Part shown: one piece after another, positions 26,275-33,431 of the stretch | Layout of the letters: every line of letters begins with the position of its first letter | Numbering within the stretch: the stretch's first letter is position 1 | Source of the DNA: QZKY01 sp963666295 | GTDB taxonomy: Bacteria > Pseudomonadota > Gammaproteobacteria > Burkholderiales > Burkholderiaceae_D | Direction: 5' to 3' | Length of the DNA: 64,000 nt | Assembly (NCBI GenBank): GCA_963666295.1 | Contig: OY762707.1 | Location: 2,121,686-2,185,685 of the forward strand | Program-made: the position numbers and the translations under genes | Notes under the pieces: generated by a model | Told to the model about the DNA's origin: nothing | The model's input: only the letters and a program-made list of their open reading frames with translations | Databases searched by the model: none

Positions 26275-28590
26275 TTATTCCGCGCCTTTTAGCGTTGCCG
26301 GTGTAAACCGGAACCCCAGCTTTTTCCCTTTGCGCGCCCGCTTGCCAACATGCGCTTCCAGTGCCGCGCCGTGCAGGCGGCTTTCTTGCGCCTTGCCGTT
26401 GCGCAACTTGCCGGACACCAGCACGCCTTTCGCGTTAATCGGCTGCGCAGCAAGTAGCGTTTCGCCTTCACGCAATCCCATCAGCGTGATGCCGCGCCCG
26501 CCGTTTGCCAGTGTTTTGACTTCGCTCACTGGAAAAGACAGCAGATAGCCGCCGTCTGACAGGCAGGCAATCATATTGCTATCGGTGCTGACAGGTTGTG
26601 GCGCCAGCAGAGCCTGATTCTTTTCAAGCGTCACGAATGCTTTGCCGCTTTTTGTGCGGCTAAGCATATTACTCGCTTGCGCGACGAAGCCATAACCAGC
26701 ATTGGTGGCAAGGAACAAGGGTATACCGTCTGGGCCAGCGAAATAATGCGCAATACGATCGCCGTTGTGGACGTCGATCAGCGTGGTGATTGGCACGCCG
26801 TCGCCGCGAGCATTGGGTAGTGTCGAGACGGGCGTTGAGTAAACGCGACCGCTTGCACCGAATGCCAGCAGGTGGTCGATAGTACGGCATTCGAAAGCGC
26901 CGTAGAGATCATCGCCTGACTTGAAGTGCGTTTGTAGCGCATCGTGGCCGTGTCCGCTGCGGGCGCGTACCCAGCCGTTTTTCGAAACGATCACGGTCAC
27001 GGGTTCATCCACCACTTTATGTTCGATTGCAGCGCGCTCGGCCTCTTCGATCAGCGTGCGGCGCGCATCACCAAACTGCTTTTGAATGTTCTCGATATCG
27101 CGGATGATTTTTCGGCGCATGGTCGCTGGTTTGTCGAGCAATTCTTCCAGTTGCAGCTTTTCGTCGCGCAGGCGTGTGAGTTCCTGCTGGATTTTGATAG
27201 CTTCCAGCCGTGCCAGTTGGCGCAAGCGAATTTCCAGAATGTCATCGGCTTGCCGCTCGGACAGATTGAATGCTTGCATCAGTGCAGCTTTGGGTTCGTC
27301 CGATTCACGAATGATCCGGATTACTTCGTCAATATTGAGCAGTACCTGCTCGCGTCCTTCAAGAATATGAATGCGATTATTGACGCGCTCCAGTCCCCAC
27401 TTTGTCTGGCGTGTGACGGTTTCAAAGCGGAAAATAATCCATTCGCGCAGAATTTCGCCGATGGATTTCTGCCTGGGGCGTGCGTCGCCGCCTATCATTA
27501 CGAGGTTGATCGTGGCATTGTTTTCCAGCGAGGTATGCGCCAGCAGCAACTGCATGAATTCGTCCTGATCCTGATTACGCGACTTCGGCTCGAACACGAT
27601 GCGTACCGGTTTGTCGCGCCCGGATTCGTCGCGCACGCCATCCAGCACCGAGAGAATCAGTTGTCGTTGTGCAACTTGCTCCGGTGAAAGCGCCTTTTTT
27701 CCGGATTTGATTTTCGGATTAGTCAACTCTTCGATTTCTTCGAGCACTTTTTGCGTCGATGTGCCAGGCGGCAATTCGGTGACGACGATTTGCCACTGTC
27801 CTCGTGCCAGGTCTTCGACTTCCCAGCGCGCCCGTGTTTTGACACTGCCGCGACCGCTGGCATAGATATCCGCAATCGTGGCAGGTGGTGTGATGATCTG
27901 GCCGCCGCCAGGGAAGTCCGGGCCGGGTATCATCGCCATCAATTCTTCATGCGTGAGTTTTGGGTTCTTGATGAGTGCAACCGTGGCATTGGCCACCTCA
28001 TTCAGATTGTGCGACGGGATTTCGGTCGCCATGCCCACCGCAATGCCGGACGAGCCATTCAACAGCACCATCGGTAAATGCGCGGGCAGCAGTTTGGGTT
28101 CTTCGTATGAGCCGTCGTAATTGGGCTGAAAATCGACCGTGTCTTGCTCCAGGCCATCCAGCAAGAGTTGTGCAATCGGTGTCAGGCGCGCTTCGGTATA
28201 TCGCATGGCTGCGGCACCATCACCGTCGCGCGAGCCGAAATTGCCTTGCCCGTCAATCAACGGGTAGCGCAGCATGAAATCTTGTGCCATGCGTACCAAG
28301 GCATCATAAACAGACTGGTCGCCGTGCGGGTGCAATTTGCCCAGCACGTCACCGACAACGGCAGCGGATTTGCGTGGCTTGGCATTCGCGCCGAGTCCCA
28401 GTTCGTGCATGGCGTACAGGATGCGGCGCTGAACGGGTTTCTGGCCATCGCACACATCTGGGAGGGCGCGTCCTTTGACGACCGAAATGGCGTAATCCAG
28501 ATAGGCACGCTCGGCGAAAGCGGCGAGCGTCAGCGCTTCTTCATCCGGCGCTTTGTTGGCTTCTTCGAAAAGGTTGGCTTGTGCGGTCAT
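26275..28590 (-). CDS. parC: DNA topoisomerase IV subunit A
   Basis: 771 residues. The breakage-reunion subunit that, with ParE, unlinks daughter chromosomes. The catalytic Tyr131 is in AAMRYTEAR, the winged-helix region holds HPHGDQSVYDAL (87-98), and the C-terminal beta-pinwheel is shorter and more divergent than in GyrA, without a clear GyrA box, which supports ParC. The residue that aligns with quinolone-target Ser80 of E. coli ParC is Gln92; the acidic partner is Asp96. It lies 22 bases downstream of parE. Confidence 0.93.
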   Translation of the reverse strand: MTAQANLFEEANKAPDEEALTLAAFAERAYLDYAISVVKGRALPDVCDGQKPVQRRILYAMHELGLGANAKPRKSAAVVGDVLGKLHPHGDQSVYDALVRMAQDFMLRYPLIDGQGNFGSRDGDGAAAMRYTEARLTPIAQLLLDGLEQDTVDFQPNYDGSYEEPKLLPAHLPMVLLNGSSGIAVGMATEIPSHNLNEVANATVALIKNPKLTHEELMAMIPGPDFPGGGQIITPPATIADIYASGRGSVKTRARWEVEDLARGQWQIVVTELPPGTSTQKVLEEIEELTNPKIKSGKKALSPEQVAQRQLILSVLDGVRDESGRDKPVRIVFEPKSRNQDQDEFMQLLLAHTSLENNATINLVMIGGDARPRQKSIGEILREWIIFRFETVTRQTKWGLERVNNRIHILEGREQVLLNIDEVIRIIRESDEPKAALMQAFNLSERQADDILEIRLRQLARLEAIKIQQELTRLRDEKLQLEELLDKPATMRRKIIRDIENIQKQFGDARRTLIEEAERAAIEHKVVDEPVTVIVSKNGWVRARSGHGHDALQTHFKSGDDLYGAFECRTIDHLLAFGASGRVYSTPVSTLPNARGDGVPITTLIDVHNGDRIAHYFAGPDGIPLFLATNAGYGFVAQASNMLSRTKSGKAFVTLEKNQALLAPQPVSTDSNMIACLSDGGYLLSFPVSEVKTLANGGRGITLMGLREGETLLAAQPINAKGVLVSGKLRNGKAQESRLHGAALEAHVGKRARKGKKLGFRFTPATLKGAE

Positions 28591-28612
28591 GTTCTTGTTT
28601 GCATTTCAGGTG

Positions 28613-30592
28613 TCAGATATCGGCTTCGGCTTCATTGCCGTGCGCTTCCAGCCATGCGCGGCGAGCTGCTGCTTCGCCTTTGCCCATCAGCATGCGGAAA
28701 CGGGCTTCGGATGCGGCCTGATCCATATCGCCGAGCGCGACCGGCATCATGCGGCGCGTATCCGGGTTCATCGTGGTTTCCCACAGTTGCTCGGCATTCA
28801 TTTCTCCCAGTCCCTTGAAGCGTGAAATAGACCAGGAGTTGGCGTTGAGCCCCTCTTTACGCAGCTTGTCTTCGATAGATAACAGTTCGTTGTCATCTAG
28901 CGCATAGAGCTTTTGCACGGGTTTTTTCCCGCGAGCCGGGGCATCCACCCGATAAAGCGGTGGACGGGCGATATAGATGTGTCCGCGCTCTATCAGGCGC
29001 GGAAAATGGCGGAAAAAGAGCGTCAGCAGCAAAACCTGAATGTGTGAGCCGTCCACGTCGGCATCCGACAAAATGCAGATGCGACCATAACGCAAACCGC
29101 TCAAGTCTGGATTGTCCCTGGTGCCGTGTGGGTCCACCCCGACGGCAACCGAGATGTCGTGAATTTCATTGTTGGCAAACAGGCGGTCACGGTCGGTTTC
29201 CCATGAATTGAGTACTTTGCCGCGCAAGGGCAGAATGGCCTGGAATTCCTTGTCGCGCCCCATTTTGGCTGAGCCGCCGGCGGAATCGCCTTCGACCAGA
29301 AACAATTCATTGCGCGTGATGTCAGTCGATTCACAGTCGGTCAGTTTGCCTGGTAAGACGGCAACACCAGATGCTTTTTTCTTGACAACCTTTTGCGCAG
29401 AGCGCACGCGAGCTTGCGCTTGGCGGATAACGAATTCGGTGAGTTTGCGTCCGTGTTCGACGTTTTGATTAAGCCAAAGGTCAAGCGCTGGACGCACGGC
29501 ATTAGAAACCAGCCGCACGGCATCGCGCGAGTTCAGGCGCTCCTTGATTTGTCCTTGAAACTGCGGATCCAGAACACGTGCTGAAAGAACGAATGAAACG
29601 CGTGAAAATACGTCATCGGCAAGTAACTTGATGCCTTTGGGCAGCAGGGAATGGAGTTCCGCGAAACTCCGGACGGCATTGAACAAGCCGTCACGCAGTC
29701 CGGCTTCATGGGTGCCGCCTGAGGAAGTCGGAATCAGGTTGACGTAGGATTCGCGTACCACGCTCCCTTCTTCCGTCCATGCAACAACCCAGGCTGCGCC
29801 TTCGCCTTCGGCGAAGCTTTCGTTTTCAGAGGTGGCGTAATGCTCGCCTTCAAACAGCGGAATCAGGGTCTCGCCGGAAGCCGTTTGCTCCAGAGACTCA
29901 ATGAGATAGCCGCGCAAGCCTTGTTCATATTGCCAGGTTTTTTCTTCATTTGTTTTTGCATTCAGGAGCGTGACGCTCACGCCGGGTAGCAGGATCGCTT
30001 TGGATCGCAGCAGGTGTTGCAACTCAGCCTGTGGAATATTGGCGGAATCGAAATAGCTGGGGTTGGGCCAGACGGTGACGCGCGTGCCGGATTTTTTTTC
30101 ATCACGAGCAATTGGACGCGACGTGAGTGGTTTGGCAACATTGCCATCGACGAAAGTGATCTGGTGAACTTGCCGTTCTCGCCAGACGGTGACTTCAAGG
30201 CGATTTGACAGCGCATTGGTGACCGAGACGCCAACGCCATGCAGCCCGCCGGAAAAGGCATAGGCGCCGTCGATACCTTTGTCGAATTTTCCGCCCGAGT
30301 GCAGGCGTGTAAAGACGATTTCCACAGTCGGGATGTTTTCTTCCGGATGCAGACCAACCGGAATGCCGCGCCCATCATCTTCAACGCTGATGCTGCCGTC
30401 AGTATTTTGGGTGACACGTACTTGCTTGGCGTGTCCGCCCAGTGCCTCGTCTGAGGCGTTGTCGATCACTTCCTGGATGATATGAAGCGGGTTTTCTGTG
30501 CGCGTGTACATGCCGGGGCGTTGGCGCACCGGCTCCAGTCCTTTCAGGACGCGGATTGAAGATTCACTATAGTCAGATTTGCGTGTTGCCAT
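28613..30592 (-). CDS. parE: DNA topoisomerase IV subunit B
   Basis: 659 residues, the ParE length class (GyrB is about 800). The GHKL ATPase is visible at VIDNASDEALGG and DGRGIPVG near the N-terminus, the GGLHGVGVSVTNALS loop follows, and the TOPRIM domain shows LVEGDSAGGSAKMGRD, PLRGKVLN and the metal-binding SDADVDGSHI. It powers strand passage for the ParC subunit encoded just downstream. No clear ribosome site precedes the ATG. Two inverted DnaA boxes lie 18-40 bases upstream of the start. Confidence 0.95.
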   Translation of the reverse strand: MATRKSDYSESSIRVLKGLEPVRQRPGMYTRTENPLHIIQEVIDNASDEALGGHAKQVRVTQNTDGSISVEDDGRGIPVGLHPEENIPTVEIVFTRLHSGGKFDKGIDGAYAFSGGLHGVGVSVTNALSNRLEVTVWRERQVHQITFVDGNVAKPLTSRPIARDEKKSGTRVTVWPNPSYFDSANIPQAELQHLLRSKAILLPGVSVTLLNAKTNEEKTWQYEQGLRGYLIESLEQTASGETLIPLFEGEHYATSENESFAEGEGAAWVVAWTEEGSVVRESYVNLIPTSSGGTHEAGLRDGLFNAVRSFAELHSLLPKGIKLLADDVFSRVSFVLSARVLDPQFQGQIKERLNSRDAVRLVSNAVRPALDLWLNQNVEHGRKLTEFVIRQAQARVRSAQKVVKKKASGVAVLPGKLTDCESTDITRNELFLVEGDSAGGSAKMGRDKEFQAILPLRGKVLNSWETDRDRLFANNEIHDISVAVGVDPHGTRDNPDLSGLRYGRICILSDADVDGSHIQVLLLTLFFRHFPRLIERGHIYIARPPLYRVDAPARGKKPVQKLYALDDNELLSIEDKLRKEGLNANSWSISRFKGLGEMNAEQLWETTMNPDTRRMMPVALGDMDQAASEARFRMLMGKGEAAARRAWLEAHGNEAEADI

Positions 30593-30609
30593 GAGTCAAT
30601 AAAATAAGG

Positions 30610-30632
30610 TTACCCACAGAACTTGTGGATAA
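30610..30632. promoter_or_regulatory. inverted pair of DnaA boxes upstream of parE
   Basis: TTACCCACA (30610-30618, one mismatch to the consensus TTATCCACA) faces TGTGGATAA (30624-30632, a perfect match on the opposite strand) with 5 bases between them. The pair forms an imperfect palindrome placed just before the parE start codon, where DnaA binding could affect transcription. Binding is inferred, not shown; two boxes do not make an origin. Confidence 0.45.
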
Positions 30633-31139
30633 AAGCTTGATGTTGGTCAAAAAAGCGAGATTTTTCAAGGTGTGTGCTGGTGTGATTAAAAAATGGGCAG
30701 CTCAGTTTGCTTGTGGAAGCGCATGTTTCTTGTATTTATTCGGGAGGTGCTGATCAAATGCATACACGAGCAATCTGCCAGGTTGCGTAGTGCTCGCCTC
30801 CTCGCCCATTTCATTGAGATGTTCTGGATTCTGCCTGCCATGCGCTCTGGATCTCAGCACGTTCACCCATTTTCCAAGCGCCCTTGCAGGCTGTTTCTGC
30901 AAGGCCGTATTTCACCACGAAAAACCGTTGCGTGGTCAATTCTGAAAATATTTTGAAAAGGGCGTTTTGCTTCGGTAATGGCTGAAAGAGGTTTGCGAGG
31001 GCAAACGGCTACGTTGCATGACGTTCTTTTTTGCCGGCCTCGCAGGATATGTCGCCGCGTGAGCAGACAAAAATACCTGTTTTTGTGAGGGGCCACAAAA
31101 AATGGGTCTTGGTTGCGAGAGAGGCAAGAAGTTTTCACG
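30633..31139. other. gene-free intergenic region between parE and the rimP leader
   Basis: About 500 bases without a supportable gene. Reading frames on both strands here (to about 90 codons) lack ribosome sites and recognisable protein features. There are small inverted repeats such as TTTGC-GAGG-GCAAA near 30990 but no T-run terminator. A 10-codon mini-frame at 30758 follows GGGAGG with poor spacing. It should contain the parE promoter, which I could not place. Confidence 0.6.
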
Positions 31140-31168
31140 TTGCAGCATAAAGTTCTATCAGATATAAT
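31140..31168 (+). promoter_or_regulatory. strong sigma70 promoter of the rimP operon leader
   Basis: TTGCAG (31140-31145), a 17-base spacer and a perfect TATAAT (31163-31168). Expected transcription start near 31175, about 150 bases before rimP. This is the best-matching promoter seen in the window. Confidence 0.75.
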
Positions 31169-31174
31169 CGCAGA

Positions 31175-31253
31175 CTAATTACAAACGCTGCTGTCCAGTA
31201 TTTGTGGTCGGCACAGGCTGAAGTGAAGAATGGGCGTTTGCCCATTTTTTTTT
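31175..31253 (+). ncRNA. putative leader RNA / attenuator before rimP-nusA-infB
   Basis: A segment of about 79 bases bounded by a strong promoter and a strong intrinsic terminator, with no reading frame of note. It can form a first hairpin (CTGTCC at 31191-31196 with GGCACAG at 31210-31216) and the terminator hairpin at 31229-31246. It may accumulate as a short RNA or act as a transcription attenuator. In enterobacteria the same operon has terminators in its leader and is autoregulated by NusA; a similar role here is inference. Confidence 0.5.
31229..31253 (+). terminator. intrinsic terminator in the rimP leader
   Basis: AATGGGC - GTTT - GCCCATT followed directly by a run of nine T (31245-31253). 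Textbook form. It lies downstream of the promoter at 31140 and upstream of rimP, so read-through must be allowed for the operon to be expressed. Confidence 0.8.
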
Positions 31254-31323
31254 GAGTGTATGAATTGCGTTCAAATGCGCGCTATTTGCGTCTCTATAGC
31301 GAGATGTGGTTTGGAGGGCAGGT

Positions 31324-31806
31324 TTGCAACTGTCGACTTTAATTGAGACAACGGTGAACGGGCTGGGCTATGACCTTGTCGATGTTGAAATGTTAGCTGG
31401 TGGCCATTTGCGGGTCTATATTGACGTCTTGCCGCAGTATGCTGAACTGGCCACGATTACCGTTTCGGATTGTGAGAAGGTGAGTCGTCAGTTGACGCAT
31501 GTCCTGGCGGTTGAAGATCTCGATTACGAGCGTCTGGAAGTGTCTTCGCCAGGTCTGGACAGGCCGTTAAAAAGGTTAATTGATTTTGAACGCTTTGTCG
31601 GTCATGAAGCCAGCATCAAATTGCGGGTGCCAGTGGACGGCACGAATCGCAAATCGTATCAGGGCATTTTGCATGAACCGGAAGGCGACCAATTGAAATT
31701 GGAAATTGAAACAAAAGAAGGGGCAGCGTTGCTGGAGTTTACGCTAGCTGACATTGACAAGGCACGTTTGGTGCCACAAGTGGATTTTAGGAGCCGCAAA
31801 GCATGA
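31324..31806 (+). CDS. rimP: ribosome maturation factor RimP
   Basis: 160 residues from TTG 31324. The TTG is chosen because a strong GGAGG (31313-31317) lies 6 bases upstream and the protein then begins with the usual QLSTLIETTVNGLGYDLVDVE. The frame also opens at GTG 31306, but that start has no ribosome site. RimP binds free 30S subunits and helps late 16S maturation. The conserved SPGLDRPLK motif is present, with an N-terminal alpha/beta domain and a C-terminal SH3-like domain. It overlaps nusA by 4 bases. Confidence 0.93.
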   Translation: MQLSTLIETTVNGLGYDLVDVEMLAGGHLRVYIDVLPQYAELATITVSDCEKVSRQLTHVLAVEDLDYERLEVSSPGLDRPLKRLIDFERFVGHEASIKLRVPVDGTNRKSYQGILHEPEGDQLKLEIETKEGAALLEFTLADIDKARLVPQVDFRSRKA

Positions 31807-33374
31807 GTCTCGAAATTCTACAATTGGTAGATGCACTTGCTCGCGAAAAGAATGTTGACAAGGATATCGTGTTCGGTTCGCTCGAGCACGCGCTGGCGCT
31901 GGCGACCAAAAAGCGTTATGACGCAGAAGCAGATATTCGCGTGGCGATTGACCGTGAGACGGGCGAGTTGAATTCGTATCGCCGCTGGTTGGTGGTGCCT
32001 GATGAAGCCGGTTTGCAGATGCCGGATCAGGAAATTCTTTTTTTCGAGGCCAAGGAAGAATATCCAGATATCGAGATTGGCGAATATATCGAAGAAGAGA
32101 TCGAGTCGGTTGAATTTGGCCGCCGGTTTGCGCAGGACACCAAACAGGTCGTGCTGCAGCGTATACGTGACGCAGAGCGCGAGCAGATTTTGAGTGATTT
32201 TCTGGATCGGGGTGATGTGCTGGTTAGTGGCATTATCAAGCGCATGGAGCGTGGTGATGCGATTGTGGATTGCGGCAAGGTCGAAGCCCGTTTGCCGCGC
32301 GATCAGATGATTCCAAAGGAAAACCTGCGTATTGGTGATCGTGTACGTGCCTATATTCAGAAAGTTGATCATACGACACGTGGCCCGCAAGTGATCTTGT
32401 CGCGCACGATGCCAGAGTTCATCATGAAACTGTTTGAGCTGGAAGTGCCGGAGATCGAACAAGGCTCTCTTGAAATCAAGGCGGCAGCGCGTGATCCTGG
32501 CGTGCGCGCCAAGATCGCCGTGCACACGGATGACCGTCGCATCGACCCGATCGGCACCTGTGTAGGCATGCGTGGTTCTCGCGTGCAATCGGTTATGGCG
32601 GAAATGGCCGGAGAGCGAGTCGATATTGTGCTGTGGTCGGAAGACCCTGCTCAGTTTGTCATTGGTGCGTTGGCGCCAGCCAATGTCTCTTCCATTCTGG
32701 TTGACGAAGAAAAGCACGCGATGGATGTGGTCGTGGACGAGGATAACCTGGCAATTGCGATTGGACGCAGCGGGCAGAACGTGCGACTGGCTTCGGATCT
32801 GACCGGATGGAAAATCAACATCATGACGGTCGAAGAGTCGATGAACAAAGTGGCCAGCGAAAGAGAAGATATCTGCCAGCTCTTCATGACGAAACTGGAT
32901 GTTGATCAGGAAGTGGCAGATATTCTGATTGATGAAGGCTTCGCGACACTGGAAGAAGTGGCCTATGTTCCCTTGTCGGAGATGCTTGAAATCGAAGCGT
33001 TTGATGAGGAAACCGTCAACGAGCTTCGTAACAGAGCGCGTGATGCATTGATTACAGTGGCTATTGTTTCGGAAGAAAGCCTTGGCGGTATGGAAGAATC
33101 GCTGCAGCAGCTTGAAGGCATGGAAAGAGATATTGCCGTTAAGTTGGGCTTGGCAGGCGTCAAGACACTGAAAGCGTTTTCAGAATTGGCTTACGATGAG
33201 TTCGGTGCGATTCTCGCGTTACCAGCGGAGCGGGCGCGTGAATTGATCGAAAACGGTTTCGAAGATGTCACCGATGAGGAAATGGATCTGATTGACGCTA
33301 AATATGACGATCAGGCAAAGGCTTTGCAAGAACATGTCTGGAGCCTGGTTGAGGCAGAATCCAAGGCAGAATAA
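31803..33374 (+). CDS. nusA: transcription elongation/termination factor NusA
   Basis: 523 residues. Order: N-terminal RNA polymerase-binding domain (1-125), S1 domain (about 135-200, VSGIIKRMERGDAIVDCG), two KH domains (about 230-345, with DPIGTCVGMRGSRVQ and AIGRSGQNVRLAS) and two acidic C-terminal repeats (about 360-500), the extended proteobacterial form. NusA controls pausing, termination and antitermination. Its gene lies downstream of a leader terminator, a target for possible autoregulation. Confidence 0.96.
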   Translation: MSLEILQLVDALAREKNVDKDIVFGSLEHALALATKKRYDAEADIRVAIDRETGELNSYRRWLVVPDEAGLQMPDQEILFFEAKEEYPDIEIGEYIEEEIESVEFGRRFAQDTKQVVLQRIRDAEREQILSDFLDRGDVLVSGIIKRMERGDAIVDCGKVEARLPRDQMIPKENLRIGDRVRAYIQKVDHTTRGPQVILSRTMPEFIMKLFELEVPEIEQGSLEIKAAARDPGVRAKIAVHTDDRRIDPIGTCVGMRGSRVQSVMAEMAGERVDIVLWSEDPAQFVIGALAPANVSSILVDEEKHAMDVVVDEDNLAIAIGRSGQNVRLASDLTGWKINIMTVEESMNKVASEREDICQLFMTKLDVDQEVADILIDEGFATLEEVAYVPLSEMLEIEAFDEETVNELRNRARDALITVAIVSEESLGGMEESLQQLEGMERDIAVKLGLAGVKTLKAFSELAYDEFGAILALPAERARELIENGFEDVTDEEMDLIDAKYDDQAKALQEHVWSLVEAESKAE

Positions 33375-33431
33375 TTCCGGGTGTTTTGAAAAAACGGAAA
33401 TACGCTAAGTCATACAAATAAAGAGGACTGA

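Noticed and set aside
30610..30632. Replication origin at the DnaA boxes
   Set aside because: Only two boxes, no AT-rich unwinding element, and no dnaA, dnaN or gidA nearby.
30693..31138. Frames of 87 codons (plus) and 91 codons (minus) and a 10-codon mini-frame at 30758 in the parE-rimP gap
   Set aside because: No usable ribosome sites and no protein-like features. The mini-frame has a GGGAGG but with 10-base spacing and no context for a leader peptide.
31818..32717. 299-codon frame on the minus strand
   Set aside because: Antisense to nusA; high His/Asn/Arg content and no homology seen.
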